A DNA stretch of 7,900 nucleotides from Porticoccaceae bacterium UBA1989 (GCA_002335945.1 DDDD01000160.1:1-7900); one strand, 5' to 3'; counted from the stretch's first letter, positions 1 to 6,705 are shown. Program-made: numbers and translations. Notes: generated by a model not told the origin, from the letters alone.

Positions 1-722
1 GCGACGGATACCTTGGAGATTTCTGTGGCCAGTACCTGATCAAAATGCTGCGCCAGTACTGCGGTAAAATTGCCGTTACCACAGTAGAGTTCAACCAGAT
101 CACCTGTGCTGCCCTGGAGGCACTGACTGGCCCATGTGAGCATCTGCTGGTTAATCCCTGCGTTTGGCTGGGTAAAGCCCGACTCGACTTGCTGGTAGCT
201 GTATTCTCGGCCATCAACCTCTAAGGTCTCGGTGACAAAGTCAGACTGCAAAACTACTTTTTGTTTTTTGCTGCGGCCAATCACGCCAATCGAAAACTCT
301 TCTTGAAGTGCTTTGGCTTCTACTTCCCAGTCTGTATCCAGTGGCCGGTGATAAATTAAGGTCACCAGCACCTCACCGCTGCGGGTGGTTAAAAATTCGA
401 GACTAAACAGCTTTTTACTTAGCAAAGAGCTGCTATTAATAGCGAGCAAAAGAGGCGTCATCAGCTGTGTAATCAGCGGGCCGCCAATAGGAAACTGGGT
501 AATAATATAGGGGCGTTTTTCCCCAGGGCGATTCATCGCGTAATGAGCCTTGCCGTCCTCGTGCCAGATACGAAATTCAGCACGCATGCGAAAGCCAAGA
601 GGCTGGGATGGGAAAACATCAATTTCAGAAAAGTCTAAATTCGAAACGGTTTCTGTATAGGCTGCGATTTTATTATTGAGCTGGTCGCGATATTTCTCGC
701 GGCTATATTGGGGGTCTGTCAT
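1..722 (-). CDS. trmA: tRNA (uracil-5-)-methyltransferase TrmA, N-terminal two thirds (cut by left edge)
   Basis: TrmA uses S-adenosylmethionine to make 5-methyluridine at position 54 of the T-loop of tRNAs (in E. coli also one site in tmRNA/rRNA). The frame is open from an ATG at 722 to the window edge and gives the first 240 residues; the E. coli protein is about 366. The translation matches TrmA rather than the larger RlmC/RlmD enzymes: there is no N-terminal TRAM domain or Fe-S cysteine cluster, the early GFRMRAEFRIWH stretch (43-54) is characteristic, a FTQPN motif lies at 183-187, and the SAM-binding motif ELYCGNGNF is at 211-219, followed by ATEISK at 232-237. The catalytic cysteine and the C-terminal general base lie beyond the window and cannot be checked. 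The start overlaps the stop of the upstream dehydratase gene by the ATGA arrangement, with no convincing Shine-Dalgarno of its own, so it is probably translated by coupling. Confidence 0.95.
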   Translation of the reverse strand, partial: MTDPQYSREKYRDQLNNKIAAYTETVSNLDFSEIDVFPSQPLGFRMRAEFRIWHEDGKAHYAMNRPGEKRPYIITQFPIGGPLITQLMTPLLLAINSSSLLSKKLFSLEFLTTRSGEVLVTLIYHRPLDTDWEVEAKALQEEFSIGVIGRSKKQKVVLQSDFVTETLEVDGREYSYQQVESGFTQPNAGINQQMLTWASQCLQGSTGDLVELYCGNGNFTAVLAQHFDQVLATEISKVSV

Positions 723-1072
723 TTGGTTTTATAAATCTCGTCGGTTTTTGCGGCCATTACAAAATCATTGTGATGAAGCCCGTTAATGCTATGGGACCAC
801 CAGGTAACCTTAATTTTTCCCCATTCCACTACAAGGGCAGGATGGTGGTCATTGCTCTCAGCAATATCTCCAATCTGGTTGGCAATACTTAGGGCCTGTA
901 AAAAGTTACTGCATTTAAAGGTTCGCTCAAGTTGCAAAATGCCATTGCGATTCTCTAGACTCCAGCCCGGGATCTGCGCAGCTAAGGTCTTTAGATCGGC
1001 GCCACTAACTGCAGTTGCATTGGCTGGCGTTGCCTTACAGATATAGTCTTTAAGATTAGTTGGCGTTGTCAT
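719..1072 (-). CDS. phhB: 4a-hydroxytetrahydrobiopterin dehydratase (pterin-4a-carbinolamine dehydratase, PCD/DCoH family)
   Basis: PCD dehydrates the 4a-carbinolamine that aromatic amino acid hydroxylases leave behind, recycling the pterin cofactor in the cytoplasm; some bacterial members are thought to act in other pterin or molybdopterin contexts. Numbering from the ATG at 1072 (117 residues), the family active-site pattern is complete and correctly spaced: E72, H76-H77-P78, W84, H94 and D103. This predicts a catalytically competent protein. The frame can be extended to a TTG at 1078 (two residues longer), but the ATG at 1072 overlaps the tusE stop in an ATGA arrangement, so it is preferred. 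The stop in turn overlaps the trmA start the same way. No phenylalanine hydroxylase gene is visible in the window, so the physiological pterin partner is unknown. The dehydratase call is firm; the pathway is not. Confidence 0.92.
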   Translation of the reverse strand: MTTPTNLKDYICKATPANATAVSGADLKTLAAQIPGWSLENRNGILQLERTFKCSNFLQALSIANQIGDIAESNDHHPALVVEWGKIKVTWWSHSINGLHHNDFVMAAKTDEIYKTK

Positions 1073-1371
1073 AGACAATTTTTCGGCTTCGGCAATCCAG
1101 CAAATTTGGCCACCAGTCTGGCAGGGCTGCCTGGAAACTGCTGGTTGAGATAAATACTTCGACCCATTTCGACCCCAAGGCTATGACTGATGCTTTTGCA
1201 CAGTGGGCGCATCGAGGGTGAGAATCCGTAACTATTATAAAACTCGCGAGCGACCTGCAGTATCTCAATGTGCGCAGGACTTAGAACAATATTATCTTCC
1301 ATAGCAGTGGCCTGAGCATGTTCAATACTCCAGTCAGGCAGATTATTAAGATAGTTGCTCTCTGTAGTCAT
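1069..1371 (-). CDS. tusE: sulfur relay protein TusE (DsrC/TusE family)
   Basis: TusE accepts persulfide sulfur from the TusBCD complex and hands it to MnmA, which 2-thiolates U34 of tRNAs for Lys, Glu and Gln. The 100-residue protein has the full family layout: a DWS motif near 13-15, the helical SPAHIEILQVAREFY segment (31-45), and the C-terminal AGLPKPKNCL tail with the penultimate persulfide-carrying cysteine at C99. The second cysteine of dissimilatory DsrC, which would sit 11 residues before C99, is replaced by A88. This makes it a TusE-type protein and not a sulfite-reduction DsrC. An unusual extra cysteine is present at C58, and the usual HW pair is HI (34-35). It lies directly downstream of yccA, the same neighbour as in E. 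coli, and its stop overlaps the dehydratase start. The Shine-Dalgarno before the ATG at 1371 is weak. Confidence 0.93.
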   Translation of the reverse strand: MTTESNYLNNLPDWSIEHAQATAMEDNIVLSPAHIEILQVAREFYNSYGFSPSMRPLCKSISHSLGVEMGRSIYLNQQFPGSPARLVAKFAGLPKPKNCL

Positions 1372-1389
1372 AGTGTTTTTTAGGCCATT

Positions 1390-1420
1390 AAAAAAGCCCT
1401 GGGATTAATCAGGGCTTTTA
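1390..1420 (-). terminator. Rho-independent terminator after yccA (symmetrical hairpin)
   Basis: A perfect 10-bp inverted repeat, AAAAGCCCTG (1392-1401) and CAGGGCTTTT (1410-1419), encloses an 8-base loop. Read on the minus strand it ends in a run of six U residues (1395-1390) right after the GC-rich stem, which is the textbook form. It begins about 20 bases beyond the yccA stop codon and lies between yccA and tusE, both transcribed leftward. It could terminate yccA transcripts or, if leaky, set the amount of tusE-phhB-trmA message. Confidence 0.9.
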
Positions 1421-1439
1421 TTGAAACATAAGTCGATGC

Positions 1440-2117
1440 TTAGTCGTCGTTCATGATGCCAAAAATATGTAACAGGCTCAGGAACAGGTTGTAGATCATC
1501 ACGAACAGGGTAACGGTTGCTGAGATGTAGTTGCGCTCGCCGCCGTGAATAATTGCGCTGGTCTGCCACATAATCATAGCCGATGACAACAAGGCAAACA
1601 CTGAACTGATGGTCAGTGACAGAGCAGGGATCTGCAAGAACACATTGGCGATAGCGGCTATAAATGCCACTAGCATGCCAGTCATCAAGAAGCCGGTCAT
1701 AAAGTTGAGGTTCTTTCTGGTGGTCAATACATAGGCTGAAGCGGCGAAGAAAATCAGTGCCGTTGAACCCAGTGCCAGCATAATTGGCTCTGAACCCTGC
1801 GTGGCAAGAAACATATTAAGGATTGGTCCGAGAGTGAAACCAAGCCAGCCAGTCAGTGCGAATACCCAAAACAGGCCGCTGGCATTATTTTTGTTCTTCT
1901 CGGTCATCCATAGGCACAGAACATAGGGCAGTAAGGTCCAGAGCCCAAAGTAGGGCGCGTTCATGGCCATTGATAGGCCAGCCATCATGGCGCTAAACGT
2001 CAGGGTGGCGCCGAGCAACAGGTACGTGCTGCGCAGAACCTTGCTGACTTCAGGGCTTAGGGCTGTGCTTTCAATGCCGCGGGTTGCTGTTTTGCTGCCG
2101 TAGTCTTTACTGTCCAT
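1440..2117 (-). CDS. yccA: Bax inhibitor-1/YccA family inner-membrane protein
   Basis: The product is a 225-residue multispanning membrane protein of the BI-1 (UPF0005) family, closest in motif content to E. coli YccA, a substrate and modulator of the membrane protease FtsH. A hydrophilic N-terminal tail of about 28 residues is followed by seven hydrophobic segments at roughly 31-52, 56-71, 82-104, 111-132, 139-162, 165-187 and 200-220. Recognisable family stretches are GPILN (97-101), SAYVLTTRK (127-135) and IIHGGERNY (189-197), and the protein ends in acidic residues. In E. coli YccA the N-terminal tail is needed for FtsH to start degradation, so its presence here agrees with the same relationship (inference). 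The ATG at 2117 has an AGGA Shine-Dalgarno (2129-2126) at a spacing of 8. A good promoter lies upstream and a hairpin terminator downstream, so it can be a single-gene transcript. Confidence 0.93.
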   Translation of the reverse strand: MDSKDYGSKTATRGIESTALSPEVSKVLRSTYLLLGATLTFSAMMAGLSMAMNAPYFGLWTLLPYVLCLWMTEKNKNNASGLFWVFALTGWLGFTLGPILNMFLATQGSEPIMLALGSTALIFFAASAYVLTTRKNLNFMTGFLMTGMLVAFIAAIANVFLQIPALSLTISSVFALLSSAMIMWQTSAIIHGGERNYISATVTLFVMIYNLFLSLLHIFGIMNDD

Positions 2118-2123
2118 TTTTTA

Positions 2124-2130
2124 CATCCTA
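2124..2130 (-). promoter_or_regulatory. Shine-Dalgarno of yccA
   Basis: On the minus strand TAGGATG contains AGGA, whose last base is 8 nucleotides from the ATG at 2117. It is one of the clearest ribosome binding sites in the window and fixes the yccA start. Confidence 0.7.
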
Positions 2131-2152
2131 AATCGTTGTATTTATACGCATA

Positions 2153-2181
2153 ATAATACCGGTTAAATCCGATATTGTCAG
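2153..2181 (-). promoter_or_regulatory. Predicted sigma70-type promoter of yccA
   Basis: The minus strand reads CTGACA (2181-2176), a 17-base spacer, then TATTAT (2158-2153). Each hexamer differs from the consensus at one position and the spacing is optimal. Initiation would fall near 2146, giving a leader of about 30 bases that contains the AGGA ribosome site. The -35 box begins four bases after the lpxH stop codon, so yccA can be transcribed independently of ppiB-lpxH. Confidence 0.65.
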
Positions 2182-2184
2182 TGT

Positions 2185-2934
2185 TTAGTTATAGACCCCA
2201 TCAATGGCAAAACTTTCCAAGTTGTAGCCATTTTTATCCAGACTCAGTGCCCAGCCAAAGTTTTCCCAGTCACCTAAAACTATACGTTCCGACTGGCCGC
2301 CGAGATTGCCCCGCACGCTATCAATTTTGTGGCGGTCGGGTCGATGTGTGTGACCATGGATCAGAACATCGACCTTATACTTGGTCATCACAGCGGCTAC
2401 AGCCTCTTTATTAACGTCCATTATCGCACTGGCTTTATTGCTATTGGCAGCCATGCTCTTGGCGCGCCAGTCGCTGGCCAGTTTCTGTCTGCGCTTTAGA
2501 GGCAGATGGGCGAGGAGCCAGCGATAGACTGGATTGCGTGCCTTGCGTCGAAAACGCTGATAGTCAATGTCGTCGGTGCACAGTGAATCCCCATGCATCA
2601 CCAGTGCTCTGTGGCCATAGTGCTGGATAATCGCCTCATCGCCGAGCATCTTGGCGCCTGTATTGACTGCAAAACCCTTGCCGAGCATAAAGTCCCGATT
2701 GCCTTGCTGAATATACAGGGGTACACCAGAATCACTGAGAGTCCGCAGGGCGGTCTGAATCTCTAGGGATAGGTCGCTGGGATCATCGTCACCAATCCAG
2801 GCTTCAAACAGATCGCCGAGAATATAGAGTGCACTGGCCTTTACTGCCCGCTCTTGCAAGAAAACCAAAAACGCCCGGGAAACTGCCGGGCGCTCGGGTG
2901 ATAAATGCAAATCTGATATAAACAGTACGGGCAT
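2185..2934 (-). CDS. lpxH: UDP-2,3-diacylglucosamine diphosphatase LpxH
   Basis: LpxH hydrolyses UDP-2,3-diacylglucosamine to lipid X and UMP, the fourth step of lipid A synthesis, at the cytoplasmic face of the inner membrane. The 249-residue product is a calcineurin-like metallophosphoesterase. The metal-binding residues fall at the same numbers as in E. coli LpxH: D8 and H10 (SDLHL), D41 (GDLFE), N79 followed by R80 (GNRD), H114 (MHGD), H195 and H197 (HGHTH). The C-terminus is about nine residues longer than the 240-residue E. coli enzyme. It follows ppiB by 39 bases on the same strand, so the two are probably cotranscribed; the same pair occurs in E. coli. The Shine-Dalgarno before the ATG at 2934 is poor (GGA 11 bases away, or GAG at 6), but the SDLHL motif directly after the start leaves no room for another choice. 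Confidence 0.96.
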   Translation of the reverse strand: MPVLFISDLHLSPERPAVSRAFLVFLQERAVKASALYILGDLFEAWIGDDDPSDLSLEIQTALRTLSDSGVPLYIQQGNRDFMLGKGFAVNTGAKMLGDEAIIQHYGHRALVMHGDSLCTDDIDYQRFRRKARNPVYRWLLAHLPLKRRQKLASDWRAKSMAANSNKASAIMDVNKEAVAAVMTKYKVDVLIHGHTHRPDRHKIDSVRGNLGGQSERIVLGDWENFGWALSLDKNGYNLESFAIDGVYN

Positions 2935-2973
2935 AAGGTGCTCTATCCGTTAGCTTGCTATCTACAACTTTAT

Positions 2974-3483
2974 CTACTTAGCGGCGTATTCTTCGCTAAT
3001 CACTGTTTCAGTAATTTCGATAGGATCAACAGGAACATCACCATGGCCAGCATGGTTACCTGTTTCAACGCCTTTAATATGCTCAATCACATCCATGCCT
3101 TCAACAACCTTACCAAATACCGCGTAGCCCCAGCCCTGCATATTCTTGCCGCTGTGGTTCAGGAAGCCGTTGTCGGAAACATTGACAAAAAACTGTGAAG
3201 ACGCTGAATGAGGTTCGCCGGTGCGGGCCATAGCCAGAGTACCGATTTCATTCTTTAAGCCATTATCGGCTTCGTTCTCGATACAGTCACGCGTCTCCTT
3301 CTGAGACATATCAGCATTCATGCCACCGCCCTGAACCATAAAACCGTTAATAACCCGGTGGAATATGGTGCCAGTGTAGTAATCATCCTTGGCGTACTGC
3401 AAAAAGTTAGCTGCAGTTAGAGGTGCTTTGTCGAAGTCCAGTTCAATGGAGAAGTCGCCCATAGTGGTGCGGAATGTGATCAT
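2974..3483 (-). CDS. ppiB: Peptidyl-prolyl cis-trans isomerase B (cytoplasmic cyclophilin)
   Basis: The product catalyses cis-trans isomerisation of prolyl bonds during protein folding. It is a single cyclophilin domain of 169 residues (E. coli PpiB has 164) without a signal peptide, so it is cytoplasmic. The active-site landmarks are present: FHRVINGFMVQGGG at 41-54 with the catalytic R43 and Q51, MARTGEPHSASSQFFVN around 85-101, and GYAVFGKV at 119-126. The segment before GYAVFGKV (MQGWG) has the E. coli PpiB form, lacking a tryptophan at the place equivalent to human CypA W121, which in that family goes with weak cyclosporin binding. The start at 3483 has a reasonable Shine-Dalgarno (CAGGT, AGG 8 bases from ATG). 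It is first in the leftward run and divergent from glnS. Confidence 0.95.
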   Translation of the reverse strand: MITFRTTMGDFSIELDFDKAPLTAANFLQYAKDDYYTGTIFHRVINGFMVQGGGMNADMSQKETRDCIENEADNGLKNEIGTLAMARTGEPHSASSQFFVNVSDNGFLNHSGKNMQGWGYAVFGKVVEGMDVIEHIKGVETGNHAGHGDVPVDPIEITETVISEEYAAK

Positions 3484-3523
3484 TGGTTATACCTGTTTGA
3501 GAGTAAGTAAATCTGTTGTCTGC

Positions 3524-3552
3524 ATTTTAGTTTGTAACAGGCCTGATTTAAA
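3524..3552 (-). promoter_or_regulatory. Candidate promoter of ppiB-lpxH
   Basis: On the minus strand TTTAAA (3552-3547, four of six consensus positions) is followed after 17 bases by TAAAAT (3529-3524, five of six). Initiation near 3517 would give a leader of about 33 bases carrying the CAGGT ribosome site. It lies in the ppiB/glnS divergent region, where a promoter is required. The hexamer match is only moderate. Confidence 0.45.
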
Positions 3553-3592
3553 CCAATGTTTGTCATTTTCAGGTTTTATACCGGCTTTTTTG

Positions 3593-3621
3593 TTTATTGC
3601 ACTGGTTGCTGCGGCTATAAT
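3593..3621 (+). promoter_or_regulatory. Candidate promoter of glnS-cysS
   Basis: A perfect TATAAT at 3616-3621 sits 33 bases ahead of the glnS ATG. At a spacing of 17 the -35 region is TTTATT (3593-3598), matching only three consensus positions, and there is no TGn extension to the -10 box. A promoter must exist somewhere in this 171-base divergent region (3484-3654), which otherwise holds no gene I can support. The initiation site would be near 3628, leaving a short leader of about 27 bases. Confidence 0.4.
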
Positions 3622-3654
3622 CTCGTCCTTACTTAGCCTGCCCGATTTGGATCT

Positions 3655-5319
3655 ATGACTGACACCGATAAACCTATTAATTTTATCCAGCATGTAATTA
3701 ATGCTGATCTCGAAGCTGGCCATGTCACCAAGGTTGTTACCCGCTTTCCACCCGAGCCCAACGGTTACCTACATATAGGTCACGCCAAGTCGATCTGCGT
3801 AAACTTTGGTCTCGCCGCTGAGAACGGTGGCGGCTGTAATCTGCGGTTTGACGATACCAATCCTGAGAAAGAAGACGAGGAATACGTCAACGCCATTATC
3901 GAAGATGTTCGATGGTTGGGTTTTGAGTGGCAGGGCGATATCTGCTACGCCTCAAACTATTTCGACCAGCTCTATACCTGGGCCCAGTACCTTATTGGTG
4001 AAGGCAAAGCCTACATCTGTGAGTTAAATGCCGAACAGATGCGTGAATATCGCGGTACCTTAACGGAAGTTGGCAAAAACAGCCCGTACCGTGAGCGTCC
4101 TGCCAGTGAGAGCCTCGATCTGCTCGAGCAGATGAAGCTGGGTGCGATTGACGAAGGTACCATGACATTGCGCGCCAAAATTGATATGGAATCGCCGAAT
4201 TTTAATATGCGCGACCCAGTGATGTACCGCATTAAAAAGATGGCCCACCAGCGCACCGGTGACAAATGGAATATTTATCCCTCCTACGACTTTGCCCATG
4301 GTCAAGAAGATGCCATTGAAGGGGTTACTCATTCTGTATGCACCCTAGAGTTTGCCGCTAACCGTCCTCTCTATGAATGGTTTGTGGCCAATCTGCCACT
4401 GCCCTCAACACCGAGGCAGTATGAGTTTGGTCGCCTAAATTTAAATTACACCATTACCAGCAAGCGCAAGCTTAAGCAGCTAGTGGACGAGAAGCATGTT
4501 GAGGGTTGGGACGATCCGCGTATGCCAACTATTTCCGGTCTTCGCCGTCGCGGTGTCTCTGCCTCTGCGATCCGCGAGTTTTGCGACAGCCTGGCCGTGG
4601 CTAAAACCGATGGCGTTGTGGATATGGCTCAGTTTGAGCACTTTATTCGCGATGATCTCAATAACAATGCTCGTCGTGCTATGTGTGTGATTAATCCTGT
4701 GCTGGTGACATTGGCAAATTATGCGGCGGATAAAACGGAGTCTTTTACCGTACCAGGCCACCCCAATCGCGATGATATGGGCGAGCGATCACTGGCCTTT
4801 GGCCGACAGATTTATATTGATCGCAATGACTTTAGTGAAGACACCACATTGTCGCGCAAGAAGTTCAAGCGTCTAGTGATTGGCGATTACGTGCGTCTGC
4901 GCAGTGCCTATATTATTCGTGCCGACGAAGTAATTAGAGATGCAGCTGGCGAGATTATTGAAATCGTTGGTGCCATTGTGCCGGACACTGTGGGACAGGA
5001 TGCCCCTGAGGGTATTAAGGCTCGTGGTGTCATACATTGGGTGTCTGTTGCAGAGAACGCCGACTGCACCGTTAAAATTTATGATCGTCTGTTTAATAAA
5101 GCGGCACCCGATGCTGGGGAGGAGAGTTTCCTAGAGCATATTAACCCAGAGTCATTAACCGTTATTTCTGGCTGTAAAGTCGAAGCCGGTCTGGTAAATG
5201 CTGTAGCTGGGGGTCATTATCAGTTCGAGCGCGAGGGTTACTTTACGCGAGATACAGTCACTAATGCAGCTGAGCTAGTCTTTAACTGCACCATTGGATT
5301 ACGGGATAACTGGAAATAA
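3655..5319 (+). CDS. glnS: Glutaminyl-tRNA synthetase
   Basis: GlnRS attaches glutamine to tRNA(Gln) using ATP. The 554-residue product has the length of the E. coli enzyme, and its numbering coincides with that of mature E. coli GlnRS. It is a class I synthetase: PPEPNGYLHIGH with the HIGH signature at 40-43; the substrate-site residues D66 (FDDTNP), Y211 (SYDF), H215 and C229; and a KMSKS-equivalent TSKRKL at 268-273. A long beta-barrel anticodon-binding region follows, including RGVIHWVS and QFEREGYF near the end. Differences from E. coli are M129 (Ile), A235 (Asp) and T268 (Met of the MSK motif). The ATG at 3655 lacks a properly spaced Shine-Dalgarno (GGA is only 3 bases away), but length and N-terminal similarity support it. 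cysS follows after three bases, so the two are surely cotranscribed. Confidence 0.97.
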   Translation: MTDTDKPINFIQHVINADLEAGHVTKVVTRFPPEPNGYLHIGHAKSICVNFGLAAENGGGCNLRFDDTNPEKEDEEYVNAIIEDVRWLGFEWQGDICYASNYFDQLYTWAQYLIGEGKAYICELNAEQMREYRGTLTEVGKNSPYRERPASESLDLLEQMKLGAIDEGTMTLRAKIDMESPNFNMRDPVMYRIKKMAHQRTGDKWNIYPSYDFAHGQEDAIEGVTHSVCTLEFAANRPLYEWFVANLPLPSTPRQYEFGRLNLNYTITSKRKLKQLVDEKHVEGWDDPRMPTISGLRRRGVSASAIREFCDSLAVAKTDGVVDMAQFEHFIRDDLNNNARRAMCVINPVLVTLANYAADKTESFTVPGHPNRDDMGERSLAFGRQIYIDRNDFSEDTTLSRKKFKRLVIGDYVRLRSAYIIRADEVIRDAAGEIIEIVGAIVPDTVGQDAPEGIKARGVIHWVSVAENADCTVKIYDRLFNKAAPDAGEESFLEHINPESLTVISGCKVEAGLVNAVAGGHYQFEREGYFTRDTVTNAAELVFNCTIGLRDNWK

Positions 5320-5322
5320 TTG

Positions 5323-6705
5323 ATGAGCCTAGCCCTCTATAACACGCTATCCAGAAAGAAAGAGCCCTTTACGCCCTTAGACGCAGAGCGCGTGACTATG
5401 TATGTCTGCGGCCCCACGGTCTACAACCGTGTGCATATAGGCAACGCAAGACCTGCTGTTGTGTTCGACACCTTGTATCGCGTACTGCAGAGCCTCTACC
5501 CGAATGTTCAGTACGCCCGCAATATCACCGATATCGACGATAAAATCATGCGCACGGCGGCCGAATTGGGGGAAGATATTTCAGTGCTTTCCCAGCGGTA
5601 TGCTCAGGCCTATTTTGAAGATATGGCGGCACTCAATAATCTCGAGCCAACGATCACGCCCTATGCTACCCAGCATATTCCAGAAATGATCAATATGATC
5701 GAGCGGTTAATTGCCAAAGATCATGCTTACGTCGCCGAAGGTAATGTCCTTTTTGCCGTGCAGTCTATGGACGATTACGGCAAGCTTTCCGGTCGAGCGC
5801 TGGACGATATGCTCGCCGGTGCACGGGTTGAAGTGGCTTCCTATAAAAAATATGCGGGAGATTTTGTTCTCTGGAAACCCTCAGCCGACAATGAGCCAGG
5901 TTGGGACAGCCCCTGGGGAAGAGGGCGTCCGGGTTGGCATCTTGAATGCTCCGCCATGATCGAAAAACATCTTGGCGAGACCATTGATATCCACGGCGGC
6001 GGTCAGGATCTAATCTTTCCCCACCATGAAAATGAAATCGCCCAAAGCTGCTGCGCTCATGATGGCAAACCCTTTGCCAACTATTGGCTGCACAATGGTT
6101 TTATTAATATCGAAGGCGAGAAGATGTCCAAGTCTCTGGGCAATTTTCGTATGGTTAATGAGCTGTTAGAAGAGTATCCCGGTGAGGTGCTGCGCTATGT
6201 GATTCTGTCGGCGCACTATCGTTCTGAACAGCAATTTAGCAAAGAGCTATTGGACAGTGCCTGGCGCTCCCTTGATGGACTCTATGGTTTCTTACGCGGG
6301 CATGAGCCAGTGACTGCGATTATTAATCAAGACAGCGCAGGTTATAAGGCACTGCTCGACGACCTAAATACATCCATGGCCATCAGCGAATTGTATCGAC
6401 TGGCTAAAGAAATGCATGCTGCCAATGGTGCCGGTAACGTCGATTTAGAATCAAAATTAAAAGCTGAGTTAATGGGATTGGCCGGGTTGATGGGTTTACT
6501 GCAGCAGGATTCTGAGCAGTGGTTTACGTTGGCCCGTGGTGGCGATGCTATTAGCGCGGAAGATATCGAAGAACTGATTGAAAAACGCAAACAGGCCAAA
6601 ACCGATAAAGACTATGCGGGTGCCGACCAGGTACGCAAGGATTTACTGGATCTTGGGGTTATTCTGGAAGATAGTCGCGAGGGTACAAGCTGGCGTCGGG
6701 CCTGA
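5323..6705 (+). CDS. cysS: Cysteinyl-tRNA synthetase
   Basis: CysRS charges tRNA(Cys) with cysteine in the cytoplasm. The 460-residue product (E. coli 461) has the class I signatures HIGN at 38-41 and KMSKS at 267-271. The zinc site that selects cysteine is complete: C29 (CGPTVY), C209 (WHLECSAM), H234 and E238 (FPHHENE). The C-terminus shows the usual tRNA-binding tail, with EKRKQAKTDKDYAGAD and ending GTSWRRA. The frame opens with TTG at 5320 immediately after the glnS stop, but the ATG at 5323 is the natural start, since a GGA (5312-5314) lies 8 bases before it inside the end of glnS. Translation is therefore probably coupled to glnS. The gene converges on the minus-strand phosphodiesterase gene 39 bases downstream. 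Confidence 0.97.
   Translation: MSLALYNTLSRKKEPFTPLDAERVTMYVCGPTVYNRVHIGNARPAVVFDTLYRVLQSLYPNVQYARNITDIDDKIMRTAAELGEDISVLSQRYAQAYFEDMAALNNLEPTITPYATQHIPEMINMIERLIAKDHAYVAEGNVLFAVQSMDDYGKLSGRALDDMLAGARVEVASYKKYAGDFVLWKPSADNEPGWDSPWGRGRPGWHLECSAMIEKHLGETIDIHGGGQDLIFPHHENEIAQSCCAHDGKPFANYWLHNGFINIEGEKMSKSLGNFRMVNELLEEYPGEVLRYVILSAHYRSEQQFSKELLDSAWRSLDGLYGFLRGHEPVTAIINQDSAGYKALLDDLNTSMAISELYRLAKEMHAANGAGNVDLESKLKAELMGLAGLMGLLQQDSEQWFTLARGGDAISAEDIEELIEKRKQAKTDKDYAGADQVRKDLLDLGVILEDSREGTSWRRA

Noticed and set aside
786..1046. Plus-strand open frame antisense to the pterin dehydratase, along with similar frames opposite or out of phase with lpxH, glnS, cysS and the phosphodiesterase gene.
   Set aside because: These are shadows of strongly supported genes. 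Their translations show no domain, and they lack ribosome sites.
1069..1371. Reading the DsrC-like protein as part of dissimilatory sulfur oxidation or reduction.
   Set aside because: The second redox cysteine of DsrC is missing and the yccA neighbourhood is that of TusE. No dsr genes are present.
3389..3658. An 89-codon plus-strand open frame with a hydrophobic C-terminal part ahead of glnS.
   Set aside because: It begins antisense inside ppiB and ends at the glnS start. The hydrophobic stretch comes from T-rich promoter DNA, and no ribosome site supports it.
3487..3723. A 78-codon open frame on the minus strand across the ppiB/glnS divergent region.
   Set aside because: It overlaps the glnS start and the probable promoters, has no recognisable domain, and fits chance readthrough of a short non-coding gap.
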